Assembly (NCBI GenBank): GCA_017640665.1
Contig: JAEPQE010000001.1
Span: forward strand, 513,262-577,261
Origin: Balneolaceae bacterium
GTDB lineage: Bacteria > Bacteroidota > Rhodothermia > Balneolales > Balneolaceae
Direction: 5' to 3'
DNA length: 64,000 nucleotides
A program made the translations under genes and the position numbers. Below are positions 45,912-54,896 of the stretch, piece by piece (positions within the stretch are counted from its first letter, which is position 1; the number at the start of each line of letters is the position of its first letter). The notes beneath the pieces were generated by a model. The model was not told the origin of the DNA, made no database searches, and was given only the letters and a program-made list of their open reading frames with translations.

Positions 45912-47441
45912 TCATTTCAAATCGACGGCTAACTTGTAGGTCGGGTCTTCCATCACATTCACATCAATAATTTCATCTGCATTTTCCAATAACCGGAGAC
46001 AGTCTTTACTTAAATGCTTTAAATGAACTTTTTTCCCGACTTTCTGATAACGCTCCGTAATTCTGTTTAGCGCCTCTATTGCCGACATATCCACCACTCT
46101 GCTTTCTGCAAAATCAATAATCACTTCATCCGGATCATTCAGTACATCAAATTTTTCGTTGAATACTGTAACCGACCCAAAAAAGAGCGGGCCGTAAATC
46201 TCGTAATGTTTTACTCCATCTTCATCAATATGCTTTCTCGCACGAATACGCTTTGCATTGTCCCAGGCAAATACCAGTGCAGCGATAATTACCCCAACCA
46301 AAACTGCCAGAGCCAGGTTGTGAAGTACAGCAGTAACTAAAGTCACCAAAACCATAACAAATATATCAGAAATCGGCATTTTGGTGAAAGTCCTTAAACT
46401 AGCCCATTCGAAGGTACCGATGGATACCATAATCATCAATCCGGTTAGTGCTGCCATTGGCATCATCTCAATTAGACCTGAACCAAACATGATAAACACA
46501 AGAAGCATAACAGCTGCTACAATCCCTGAAAGCCTTGCTCTTGCTCCCGCTGAAATGTTGATCAGACTTTGACCAATCATCGCACAGCCACCCATCCCTG
46601 AAAATAACCCTGAGAGGATATTAGCTACTCCCTGAGCTGCCGCTTCTTTGTTCCCACGACCACGGGTCTCGGTAATTTCATCAATGATATTAAGCGTTAA
46701 TAGACTCTCAATTAAACCTACACCCGCCATGATTGCTGCATAAGGAAAAATAAGTGACAAGGTCTCAAAGGTGAATGGAACCTGTGGAATATGGAAAGGT
46801 GGAAATCCTCCGGAAATAGATGCGATATCTCCCACTGTTTTGGTCTCGATACCGAAGGCGACAACAATTCCGAATACGCTTAAAATTGCAACTAAAGATG
46901 CCGGTATGGCTTTGCTGATTTTTGGAAGCCCCCAGATGATTAGCATTGTTAACAATACCAATCCCAATAGAACATACAATGGAGTACCGGTCATCCAATC
47001 CCCAGCAGGTGTTTTAAACTGATCGAGCTGAGACATAAAAATGATGATGGCTAACCCATTCACAAAACCAAAAATTACCGGATGTGGTACCAGTCTCATC
47101 AACTTTCCTAATTTGAGAGCTCCCGCTGTTACCTGGATCAAGCCCGCCAATATTACCGTTGCAAAAATATATTCAACACCATGAGATTGAGCCAAAACAA
47201 CCAATATAACTGCAACGGCACCGGTCGCCCCCGAAATCATACCAGGTCTACCTCCTAAAATGGATGTAACCAATCCCATCATAAAAGCTGCATACAAGCC
47301 TGTTAAAGGCGAAAGTCCGGCAATTAATGCAAATGCAACGGCTTCGGGGATTAATGCCATTGCTACCGTTAATCCTGATAAAATTTCTGTTCTATAGTTT
47401 ATGGATGCCGAAAAATCGAATAAATTGAGAAGTTGTTTCAT
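45912..47441 (-). CDS. SulP family anion transporter with STAS domain
   Basis: A 509-residue permease. Residues 20-395 carry about 14 hydrophobic segments with the SulP signature near AFMMGLVTSILGGRPGMISGATGA. A cytosolic STAS domain fills the last 110 residues (VIIDFAESRVVDMSAIEAL). SulP proteins transport sulfate, bicarbonate or organic anions; the substrate is unknown here. It converges on pdxH with a four-base gap. Its 5' leader carries a stem-loop at 47509-47557. Confidence 0.92.
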   Translation of the reverse strand: MKQLLNLFDFSASINYRTEILSGLTVAMALIPEAVAFALIAGLSPLTGLYAAFMMGLVTSILGGRPGMISGATGAVAVILVVLAQSHGVEYIFATVILAGLIQVTAGALKLGKLMRLVPHPVIFGFVNGLAIIIFMSQLDQFKTPAGDWMTGTPLYVLLGLVLLTMLIIWGLPKISKAIPASLVAILSVFGIVVAFGIETKTVGDIASISGGFPPFHIPQVPFTFETLSLIFPYAAIMAGVGLIESLLTLNIIDEITETRGRGNKEAAAQGVANILSGLFSGMGGCAMIGQSLINISAGARARLSGIVAAVMLLVFIMFGSGLIEMMPMAALTGLMIMVSIGTFEWASLRTFTKMPISDIFVMVLVTLVTAVLHNLALAVLVGVIIAALVFAWDNAKRIRARKHIDEDGVKHYEIYGPLFFGSVTVFNEKFDVLNDPDEVIIDFAESRVVDMSAIEALNRITERYQKVGKKVHLKHLSKDCLRLLENADEIIDVNVMEDPTYKLAVDLK

Positions 47442-47508
47442 GAAGACGTTTTGAGCTCTCTACGGGAATAGACCGCAGGCTTTAATTTTCTATATTGGTT
47501 ATTTGAAT

Positions 47509-47557
47509 GCCTCTGCTAAGAGGATGGGGCTGTACTTTTTGATGAATAAGCAGAGGC
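47509..47557 (-). promoter_or_regulatory. 9-bp stem-loop in the SulP leader
   Basis: GCCTCTGCT and AGCAGAGGC form a perfect nine-base stem with a 31-base loop, 68 to 116 bases upstream of the SulP ATG. The rest of this 432-base gap (47442-47873) shows no gene I can support; it has only AT-rich sequence and the fmdB promoter side. Confidence 0.5.
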
Positions 47558-47873
47558 CTGATTACTTTTATTTTAAGCCTTCAAAAATATGCATTTATTA
47601 ACTCAATAAGGAGATTTTTCAATGATGAATTTTTAGAATACGTTAATCTCTTTGGGAGTTTTCTGGAAGCGGTTTTCCTGCAATTAATCCCTGAAATGAT
47701 TTTAAATAATCTTTTTTTAGTCTGTCCCTCTTCCCTATTCAGCATTATCTGAATATAAAGTTTTCGAAAATCTTACTGGAATTGTTCTTAGATCTGTTTG
47801 TAAGAATTTCTCCCTACCCTATATTTGGCACGCATTTTGAATATGTCTAATTAAGATTCATAATCCGATAATC

Positions 47874-48164
47874 ATGCCTACGTACGAATACAAAAGAGAA
47901 GACGGTTCTACCTTTGAAGTAATTCAGAAAATGAGTGAAGACCCATTGACTGTCTGTCCCACTACCGGACAAAAAGTAAAGCGTGTTATTTCCGGTGGTG
48001 GCGGAGTCGTTTATAAAGGAGAAGGTTGGTATGTAACTGACTATAAAAATGGAGGGAAAGAAGCTGGAAATAATTCCTCGAAAGAAGCGACAAGTTCAGA
48101 ATCAAAGCCGGAACCTAAAAAAGAAACTACTTCAAAGGAGAATTCGGCTAAGTCTGAAAGCTAA
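47874..48164 (+). CDS. FmdB-type zinc-ribbon family protein lacking most zinc cysteines
   Basis: A 96-residue protein with the FmdB/CxxC_CxxC_SSSS layout: MPTYEYKREDG, IQKMSEDPLTVCP, KRVISGGGGVVYKGEGWYVTDYK. Normal FmdB has CxxC twice. Here the first pair is absent (YKREDG) and the second keeps one Cys (VCPTTG), so a zinc ribbon cannot form in the usual way. A low-complexity Lys/Ser/Glu tail follows. The function of the family is unknown (regulation of amidase operons was proposed). Confidence 0.85.
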   Translation: MPTYEYKREDGSTFEVIQKMSEDPLTVCPTTGQKVKRVISGGGGVVYKGEGWYVTDYKNGGKEAGNNSSKEATSSESKPEPKKETTSKENSAKSES

Positions 48165-48277
48165 TTCTCTCATATTAAACTTATCTCCGGCTCGTTCATT
48201 CAATATGAGAATTCTTATCTCTGAAGTTCTCAGCTCTCTTTAATATTTTTAAGCTTCAAATTGACTTTTTATTCACC

Positions 48278-50020
48278 ATGAGCTCAAGATACAACACTTT
48301 TTTATTGGCAACCCTGGTCCTACTGCTGGCCTGTAATCCCAGTACCGGAAATGACGATGATGATGGTCCTAACACAGACGTTCCGGGATTTACTGATGAA
48401 ACCTTTTTTAAAACAGATGGTCAGGAAATTCTGAATCGTCAGGGAGAACCTGTTGTTATCAAGGGCTTTGGACTTGGTGGGTGGCTGATGCCGGAAGGTT
48501 ATATGTTTAATATGCCTGGTGATTTTGGTCCTACTAAACTAAGAAATGCTATTACTGATTTGCTGGGAGAATCAGAAACAGAACGTTGGTTTGAAGAGTT
48601 CAGAACCAATTACGTTCAGGAAGAAGATATCATAGCCATGAAAGAATGGGGAGCCGATCATATCCGGGTTCCATTTAATCATAAAGTGTTTTACGATATA
48701 GAAACTGAAAAATTTAATCAGAGAGAGTTTGAACGCCTCGATCAATTACTGGTATGGTGTAAGCGACACAGGCTAGATGTAATATTAGATATGCATGGTG
48801 CACCAGGTGCTCAAAGTAATAAAGAAATTGCTGATAGTGACGGGGTAGCCAGGTTATGGACGGAATACGATAAGTATATGCCTATAACTATCAAGATATG
48901 GACTGAAATTGCGAGCCGATATAAAGACGAAACGATCATTATAGGGTATGATTTATTGAACGAGCCTGTTACACCTGATGGCTACGGAGCTGATGATGTA
49001 TTACGATTTCATACAGATCTAATCCCTGAAATCCGAAAAGTGGATGAGAACCATATTCTTTTTATAAACGGTAATTACTTCTCAACAACCTTTGATAAAC
49101 TAGATTTGCTCGCTCCTGTATATGACAACATTGTATACGCTTTTCACAAATATTGGAATGAAACGGATCAGGGTACAATCAACTATTTGCTCGCTTTAAG
49201 GGATCAAACTAATACACCGCTTTGGCTTGGTGAAACCGGAGAAAACTCCAATCCCTGGTTTTATGAAACTACTCGTTTGGTTGAAAGCCAGAACATTGGT
49301 TGGAATTTGTGGACCCATAAAAAACTCGGAACTATAACATCACCCCTATCTTCTTCAGGAAATGAAAACTATACTAAGGTAGTTGAATTCTGGAAAGGAA
49401 ATGGTCCCAGACCCACCACACAAGAAGCAGAAGATGGTCTTTTTCAGATGGCTGCTGATTTAGCCTTTGAAAAAACTACCCTCCGACCTGACGTAGTCGC
49501 CGCTCTTTTTTCTCCTTCTTTTGGAAGTAGTAACCAACCTTATGCAGAGCTCAAAATTCCTGGCGATATCCCTGCAGCTAACTATGATATTGGAATGAAC
49601 GGTGTCTCCTATTTTGACAGAGAGTATAAGAGGGTAAGCAGTGATGACGACCAAAACACCGGAAATATTGGTTGGGAATACCGAAATGATGGTGTCGATA
49701 TTCAAACTACTGAAGATCCAATAACCGAGTATAACGTTGGCTGGCTTGAGGATGGCGAATGGATGGAGTATACCGTTGAAGTTACAGCCGGCACCTATGA
49801 CATCACCGCCAGAGTAGCCGCTGCGGGGACCGGTGGAAGAATTGGTATCTACAGAGATGGGATTCCCATTACGAACGAGCCAAGTGTACCTAATACAGGT
49901 GGATTTCAATCCTGGCAAAACCTGGATTTAGGATCACACGATTTTGAGGCAGGAACCTATACTATCCGTGTGGTAGCGATCAATGGTGGGTTTAATTTAA
50001 GCATGATCCGCTTTAGATAG
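48278..50020 (+). CDS. GH5-family lipoprotein glucanase with C-terminal CBM6-like module
   Basis: A lipoprotein (LLLAC, Cys19) of 580 residues. The catalytic domain is a GH5 TIM barrel similar to exo-1,3-beta-glucanases: FGLGGWLMPEGY, WGADHIRVPFNH, DMHGAPGAQ, acid/base Glu229 in LLNEP and nucleophile Glu319 in GETGEN. Residues 430-580 form a CBM6/CBM35-like beta-sandwich (VGWLEDGEWMEYTV, TYDITARVAA, GGFNLSMIRF). It likely degrades laminarin or related beta-glucans at the surface, as suits a marine heterotroph. Confidence 0.92.
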   Translation: MSSRYNTFLLATLVLLLACNPSTGNDDDDGPNTDVPGFTDETFFKTDGQEILNRQGEPVVIKGFGLGGWLMPEGYMFNMPGDFGPTKLRNAITDLLGESETERWFEEFRTNYVQEEDIIAMKEWGADHIRVPFNHKVFYDIETEKFNQREFERLDQLLVWCKRHRLDVILDMHGAPGAQSNKEIADSDGVARLWTEYDKYMPITIKIWTEIASRYKDETIIIGYDLLNEPVTPDGYGADDVLRFHTDLIPEIRKVDENHILFINGNYFSTTFDKLDLLAPVYDNIVYAFHKYWNETDQGTINYLLALRDQTNTPLWLGETGENSNPWFYETTRLVESQNIGWNLWTHKKLGTITSPLSSSGNENYTKVVEFWKGNGPRPTTQEAEDGLFQMAADLAFEKTTLRPDVVAALFSPSFGSSNQPYAELKIPGDIPAANYDIGMNGVSYFDREYKRVSSDDDQNTGNIGWEYRNDGVDIQTTEDPITEYNVGWLEDGEWMEYTVEVTAGTYDITARVAAAGTGGRIGIYRDGIPITNEPSVPNTGGFQSWQNLDLGSHDFEAGTYTIRVVAINGGFNLSMIRFR

Positions 50021-50065
50021 TGGTTTTCAACTTACGATTTGTGCTTTTTGTAAGTACATTACTGT

Positions 50066-50644
50066 ATGGAAACCAATCACTCACCGGCATATAATCAGGC
50101 ACTCGACCAGTTTGTTCAACTTTGGGGCGATATGGCTTCCGCCTGGGGCATTAATAAAACAATGTCTCAGATTCATGCTCTTCTGTATGCTGAATCTAAC
50201 CCGCTTGATACCGATACTATTATGGATAAACTGGACATCAGCCGGGGAAATGCTAATATGAATTTAAGGCGCTTGCTGGATTGGGAACTCATCCACAAAG
50301 TACAGTTTAAGGGAGATCGAAAGGATTATTATTCTGCTGAAACTGATGTCTGGAAGATCGTATCTACCATTATTCGGGAAAGGCAACAACAGGAAATTGC
50401 CCCTATTCGGGCAGAGCTTCAGGAATGCATTAAAACATTGGAATCAGGCGGTTTGAATGATGAAGAAAGCAAAGGGTTTAAAAAACGAATTGAAAACTAC
50501 AACGATTTTCTGGAAATGTTCGAGCGCTTTACAGATGCCCTTCTCCCGTATATCAATAAAAAAAATCTTGGGTTTCTAAAGCAACTAATCAAACTTGTGG
50601 AAGTCAAAGAATCTCTGAAAGATAAACTGGGATCCGGTGAGTAA
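50066..50644 (+). CDS. GbsR/MarR-type winged-helix regulator
   Basis: A 192-residue regulator. The wHTH region is MSQIHALLYAESNPLDTDTIMDKLDISRGNANMNLRRL with a wing after WELIHKVQFKGDRKDYY. A long C-terminal coiled helix supports dimerisation. GbsR-type proteins control choline/glycine betaine genes in Bacillus, but the target here is unknown. It overlaps YraN by eight bases. Confidence 0.88.
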   Translation: METNHSPAYNQALDQFVQLWGDMASAWGINKTMSQIHALLYAESNPLDTDTIMDKLDISRGNANMNLRRLLDWELIHKVQFKGDRKDYYSAETDVWKIVSTIIRERQQQEIAPIRAELQECIKTLESGGLNDEESKGFKKRIENYNDFLEMFERFTDALLPYINKKNLGFLKQLIKLVEVKESLKDKLGSGE

Positions 50645-50999
50645 GTCGCACCGGCACATCGGTAACAAAGCCGAAGATACGGCTTGTGCATTCCTCTTAG
50701 AAAAAGGGTGGGAGATTCTGGATCGAAATTACTATTCGGGTCATTCAGAAATTGATATTGTTGCTAAAGACGGGGTATTTACTGTTTTTTTAGAGGTAAA
50801 GATGCGATCAAGTACTCAGTTCGGCCAACCCTTTGAGCAGGTTACGGAAGCAAAAGTAGAACATGTATTTAAAGCGGCAGAAGCCTGGGCCATTGAGCAT
50901 GAAATGCAAGATTCCCCAATGCGCTTCGATGTGATAGGGATTTTGAAGCGCAAAAATAAAAAACCGGAAATAAATCATATCCCGGATGCCTATCGATAA
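50637..50999 (+). CDS. YraN/UPF0102 nuclease-fold protein
   Basis: A 120-residue protein of the YraN family with GNKAEDTACAFLLEKGW, HSEIDIVAKDG and FLEVKMRSS, the Holliday-junction-resolvase-like nuclease fold. It starts with GTG at 50637 inside the regulator's 3' end. Biological role is unsettled in the family. Confidence 0.93.
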   Translation: MSKSHRHIGNKAEDTACAFLLEKGWEILDRNYYSGHSEIDIVAKDGVFTVFLEVKMRSSTQFGQPFEQVTEAKVEHVFKAAEAWAIEHEMQDSPMRFDVIGILKRKNKKPEINHIPDAYR

Positions 51000-51041
51000 A
51001 TAGGTTTGGCATTTGTCGAATGTTATTTGGAATTTCAACCG

Positions 51042-51785
51042 ATGGCAACTTCTCTTTCTTTTATTGAATACGTACGCAGCGTGCTGGCTATGCTTGTCTT
51101 TATGGTCATACTTTTGATAGCATCTGTATTGATCATCATTCTTTTAATTCTTACGTGGGGTTCTACCACCAACTGGATTGTTAAAACATTTCCGCGCTAT
51201 ATGGCATACCCGGTTCTTTTTATCCTGGGAATTAAGTTTAACGTTATTGACAAACGAGAGAACAATACTCCACCTGCAATTTATATTTTCAACCATTCTT
51301 CTACGCTTGATATCCCCACATTTCTTGCTTTGGGATTAGAACGCTTCAGAGTAGTGGCTAAATGGGAGCTTCAATACATCCCCTTCTTTTTTATTATCGG
51401 GCGATTGACGGGACAGGTGTTTATAAAGCGAAAGAACAGTGAGAAGGCCATTGCCACCCTTCTTAAAACCTACGATCGTCTTAAAAAGCACAACCTGAAC
51501 CTCATAATTGCGCCCGAAGGATCGCGCAAACATGAAGGAATAATTGGCCCATTCAAAAAAGGGGCGTTCAGAATGGCAATCGATTTGGACTATCCAATTG
51601 TGCCCATCTACTTTGATGGGAATGACAAGCTTAGTCTGGGCGGATCACTTTTCACAAAATCCGGAAAAATTGATGCCTACATCCACCCTCCGATTGACAC
51701 CTCCAATTGGAAAATAGATACCATAGATACTCACATTGCTGAGGTTCGTGGAATGTACCTGAAATGGGCAGGGGTTGAAGAGTAA
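51042..51785 (+). CDS. plsC: 1-acyl-glycerol-3-phosphate acyltransferase
   Basis: A membrane-bound acyltransferase making phosphatidate. An N-terminal membrane helix (about 15-40) precedes the catalytic motif NHSSTLD (HX4D) and APEGSRKH, the glycerol-phosphate site. The ATG at 51042 is preferred; the frame opens 12 codons earlier with a TTG and has no typical lead-in. Length is 247 residues. Confidence 0.92.
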   Translation: MATSLSFIEYVRSVLAMLVFMVILLIASVLIIILLILTWGSTTNWIVKTFPRYMAYPVLFILGIKFNVIDKRENNTPPAIYIFNHSSTLDIPTFLALGLERFRVVAKWELQYIPFFFIIGRLTGQVFIKRKNSEKAIATLLKTYDRLKKHNLNLIIAPEGSRKHEGIIGPFKKGAFRMAIDLDYPIVPIYFDGNDKLSLGGSLFTKSGKIDAYIHPPIDTSNWKIDTIDTHIAEVRGMYLKWAGVEE

Positions 51786-51902
51786 GATTTATTAATTACG
51801 TAGCTACCTAACCACTCCTTTCATCCTGAAGTCATTTCAGAATCTGTAGAGAAGTGATACCTTGATTAATATCTGACTTTAACAACATTTTTATCTTCAC
51901 AG

Positions 51903-51945
51903 ATGCTGAATCCTCTGAAGGAGTACCTTCGGCAAAGTTCAGCAT
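51903..51945. repeat. Dispersed nested-palindrome element, copy 2
   Basis: Nearly identical to 17333-17375: outer arms ATGCTGAA/TTCAGCAT, inner CTGAAGG/CCTTC hairpin, with two differences. A degenerate TCATCCTGAA at about 51831 faces the right end, so a longer composite repeat may fill the plsC-egtD gap. Confidence 0.85.
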
Positions 51946-51952
51946 AACAACT

Positions 51953-52891
51953 CTACCTAGGCTCCAGATACTGAACACTGAAATAGTCGCTCTCATCCGT
52001 CCAGACCTTTACTACTTTGAACCAAGGTGAAACGATTTCTTCAAATTCTTCCAGGGAATATTTATGGGAATTTTCTGTATGAATGTATTCACCTTCTGAA
52101 ATCTCAAATATCTCTTCAGCCACGTTAATTTTATGATCTTCTTTTGCAATCAGGCGCATTTCAATCTGACCGGGATCATCCACCCAAACAGAGTGGTGTT
52201 CAAATAAATCAGGATTAAAATCAGAACCTATTTCCCGGTTTAAATGGCGCAACATATTCTTGTTGAACTCAGCAGTAATTCCTCTTGAATCGTTGTAAGC
52301 TGCTTCAAGCACATTCACATCTTTTTTGAGGTCCACACCAATCAGCATTCCGCCTTCTTTCCCTGCTATTTCTGAAACTACCTCGAAAAAGCGAGTGACT
52401 GTTTTTCTTTTAAAGTTCCCAATAGTAGAACCCGGGAAAAAAACAATTTTCCGCGAATTCGAATGAATTTCTGGCAACCTAAAAGATCGTGTGTAATCCG
52501 TTACCAAAGGTTGAATATCAATGGTCGGATACTCATTCCGTAAATCTTCCGCTACCATGTTCAGGTAATCCCCGGAAATATCGATAGGAATATAACAGCA
52601 AATAGAATCCAGTCCCGAAAGAAGAATTCTGGTTTTTTCACTACTTCCGCTACCCGGCTCAATCAATTGTATTTTATCTCCAAGGTAAGAGGACATTTCG
52701 ACCAGGTTTTCGGAAAGAATTTTACGCTCAGTTCGGGTTGGATAATACTCATCCAGCTTCGTGATTTCGTCAAATAGCTCAGAACCGCGCTGATCATAAA
52801 AATATTTACTAGGCAGCGATTTTTGTTTGAGGCTCATCCCATGCAACACTTCCTGCAACATGGTTTCCTGTGGACTTAATACATTACTCAT
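51953..52891 (-). CDS. egtD: L-histidine N-alpha-trimethyltransferase
   Basis: EgtD makes hercynine from histidine with three SAM. The 312-residue methyltransferase has QRGSELFDEITKLDEYYPTRTE, IELPGSGSSEKTR-like PGSGSSEKT, FFPGSTIGNF and LIGVDLKKD, all EgtD signatures. It starts ten bases after egtB ends and forms a two-gene operon with it. Histidine and SAM are the substrates; product goes to EgtB. Confidence 0.93.
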   Translation of the reverse strand: MSNVLSPQETMLQEVLHGMSLKQKSLPSKYFYDQRGSELFDEITKLDEYYPTRTERKILSENLVEMSSYLGDKIQLIEPGSGSSEKTRILLSGLDSICCYIPIDISGDYLNMVAEDLRNEYPTIDIQPLVTDYTRSFRLPEIHSNSRKIVFFPGSTIGNFKRKTVTRFFEVVSEIAGKEGGMLIGVDLKKDVNVLEAAYNDSRGITAEFNKNMLRHLNREIGSDFNPDLFEHHSVWVDDPGQIEMRLIAKEDHKINVAEEIFEISEGEYIHTENSHKYSLEEFEEIVSPWFKVVKVWTDESDYFSVQYLEPR

Positions 52892-52901
52892 TAACGTCTC
52901 T

Positions 52902-54176
52902 TTATCGGGCTAAACGAATTCCACTGAACTGCCATCGGGCGTCAGCATGAAAGAAATTTCGATACGTTTTTCTTATGTGTGATTGCGAAGTTGCACACGA
53001 CCCCCCTCGTAATACATACTGGTTCGCCATAAACTTCCCATTGTACTCTCCCAATGCGCCGGGTAACGGCTTGTAATTTGGATAGGGTGAATAACTGCTC
53101 ATTGTCCATTCCCAGGTATCTCCGAACATTTGTTTTAACCCTTTTTTGGATGATACAGCCACTGGATGAAAATGATCTTCATCCACAAAATTACCTTCAA
53201 TTTCTAAGTTGCCGCAAGCGTGTTCCCACTCCTGCTCGGTTGGTAAACGACAGCCTTTCCAACGTGCATAGGCATCTGCTTCATAATAACTGATATGTGT
53301 AACCGGCTCACCCGAGTCTACTGGTCTTACACCCGAAAGTGTAAATTGCATCCATTTCCCTTCCCGTTTAAACCAATACAGTGGTGCTTTCCAACCTTCC
53401 CTTTGAACGGCAGACCAACCTTCATCCAACCAGTACCGGGATTCCTCATACCCTCCGGAGTTCATGAATTCCAGATATTCATCATTTGTTACCAGTCGAT
53501 CAGCCAGCTCAAAGTCTTGTACAAAAGTCCGGTGATGAGGATGCTCATTGTCATAGGTAAACTCATTGCCTTTATTTCCCACTTCAATCAATCCTTCTTC
53601 AAACGAAATCCAATTGATAGGATTCGCAGGTTTGCTTTTCACAGGTTCTGCCTCTCTGTATACCGGAAGCAATGGGTTCTGAGCTAGTAAAAATTTTAAA
53701 TCCGTTAGAATCAATTCCTGATGTTGTTGCTCATGATGATTTCCAATTTCAATTACTGATGCCACCTCTGACCAAATCCCCTCATTGCTATTGTTGATGA
53801 AGGATTCCATCTGTTCATTCACATAGGCACGATATTCGAACACTTCCTTTACCGTTGGACGGGATAGTAACCCTCTTTTAGCTCGTGTAAACGGTACCCC
53901 GGTTTGTAAATAATAGGAGTTAAAAAAATAAGCATACTGAGGATGCAGACTTTCGAAATCAGGTTGAAATTTCCCCAAAACAAATGTCTCGAAGAACCAG
54001 CTTGTATGTGCCAAATGCCATTTTGCTGGACTGGCACTCTCCATGGGCTGGATCACAAAATCCTCGGTTTCCAGGGGCTCTACCAGGTAATGAGTGAAGT
54101 CTCTTACCTTTTTAAACTGAGTAAGAATAGTTTTCTTGGAGAGTCTTTCAGGAATAATTTTTTCAGCAATGTTCAT
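52902..54176 (-). CDS. egtB: Hercynylcysteine/hercynyl-gamma-glutamylcysteine sulfoxide synthase
   Basis: An iron-dependent sulfoxide synthase joining hercynine to a thiol in ergothioneine synthesis. The 424-residue protein has an N-terminal DinB-like four-helix domain with WHLAHTSWFFE (His57) and HHEQQHQE (His148, His152), giving the three iron-ligand histidines, and a C-terminal FGE-like domain (LPTEQEWEHAC, FGDTWEWT, LRGGSCATS). No egtA, egtC or egtE gene is in view; whether cysteine or gamma-glutamylcysteine is used is open. Confidence 0.93.
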   Translation of the reverse strand: MNIAEKIIPERLSKKTILTQFKKVRDFTHYLVEPLETEDFVIQPMESASPAKWHLAHTSWFFETFVLGKFQPDFESLHPQYAYFFNSYYLQTGVPFTRAKRGLLSRPTVKEVFEYRAYVNEQMESFINNSNEGIWSEVASVIEIGNHHEQQHQELILTDLKFLLAQNPLLPVYREAEPVKSKPANPINWISFEEGLIEVGNKGNEFTYDNEHPHHRTFVQDFELADRLVTNDEYLEFMNSGGYEESRYWLDEGWSAVQREGWKAPLYWFKREGKWMQFTLSGVRPVDSGEPVTHISYYEADAYARWKGCRLPTEQEWEHACGNLEIEGNFVDEDHFHPVAVSSKKGLKQMFGDTWEWTMSSYSPYPNYKPLPGALGEYNGKFMANQYVLRGGSCATSQSHIRKTYRNFFHADARWQFSGIRLAR

Positions 54177-54295
54177 ACACTAAGCATTCAATAATAGTAA
54201 TTGATCTCAATGTACCGAAAGGATAGGAAAGGAAAAATCGGTTTTGTTGGAAATTCAGTTCAAAAATTTGAGGACCAGGTACACCCTTTACCTGA

Positions 54296-54547
54296 TTACT
54301 TATCTCTGTAGAAATATATTTTTTTATTGACTGTGTCTCTGCGGCTTTTTACTGAGAATTTCTTTTGTCTGCAAAATTGATACACGGCCGTTCGCATTGA
54401 GTTCATTGCTTTATCATTGGCATAAGGCACTTCAACCGCCTGCCCGCCAGGCTTTAATTTCTCGATTGCTTCCAACAAGGGCCGAAATTTAGACGCCCTT
54501 TTTTTCGAAGCCTTCACTACCGATCGTTTGACAAATTTTATATCCAC
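54296..54547 (-). CDS. Small basic hypothetical protein
   Basis: An 83-residue lysine/arginine-rich protein starting with a GTG at 54547. The stretch KPGGQAVEVPYANDKAM followed by a helix and a basic beta hairpin suggests nucleic-acid binding. It lies between egtB and tRNA-Val on the minus strand. I do not recognise a family. Confidence 0.6.
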   Translation of the reverse strand: MDIKFVKRSVVKASKKRASKFRPLLEAIEKLKPGGQAVEVPYANDKAMNSMRTAVYQFCRQKKFSVKSRRDTVNKKIYFYRDK

Positions 54548-54659
54548 AATACAATAATTGATACAATACTTTTCTCATTTCTAAATCAACTTAAAACAAA
54601 TAAAGGATTTTTTTAATTAGTAAAAATTTATGAAAAGACTATAATAATTCGCTCTATAC

Positions 54660-54693
54660 AAAAAAAGCCATCCGATAGTATCGAATGGCTTTG
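54660..54693 (-). terminator. Terminator after tRNA-Val
   Basis: On the minus strand, AAAGCCATTCG pairs through an AGCCAT/ATGGCT stem with inner CGATA/TATCG and is followed by seven T. It lies eight bases beyond the tRNA. Confidence 0.9.
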
Positions 54694-54700
54694 GTTTTTG

Positions 54701-54775
54701 TGGGCGATGAGGGACTCGAACCCCCGACCCCCTCGGTGTAAACGAGGTGCTCTAAACCAACTGAGCTAATCGCCC
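54701..54775 (-). tRNA. tRNA-Val (anticodon TAC)
   Basis: Read on the minus strand the acceptor stem GGGCGAT/ATCGCCC pairs fully, the D arm is GCTC...GAGC, the anticodon stem CCTCG/CGAGG has loop TTTACAC with anticodon TAC, and the T arm is GGGGG TTCGAGT CCCTC. Discriminator A lies at 54701; CCA is not encoded. It reads GTA and probably other GTN codons. Confidence 0.97.
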
Positions 54776-54896
54776 GCTCTGTTGAAGGGCGACAAATATA
54801 AGAGTATTTCAACTCCACTCAAAGAAAAAACAAAACTATTATTGATTATTTGGTTAACACTGTTAACTTACCGCGGATGAATAACCAAGGTGAAGT

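Noticed and set aside
47608-47636. A good AAGGAG site followed by a four-codon ORF (ATG ATG AAT TTT TAG).
   Set aside because: Too short to support as a gene; could be chance in AT-rich DNA or the relic of a lost gene start.
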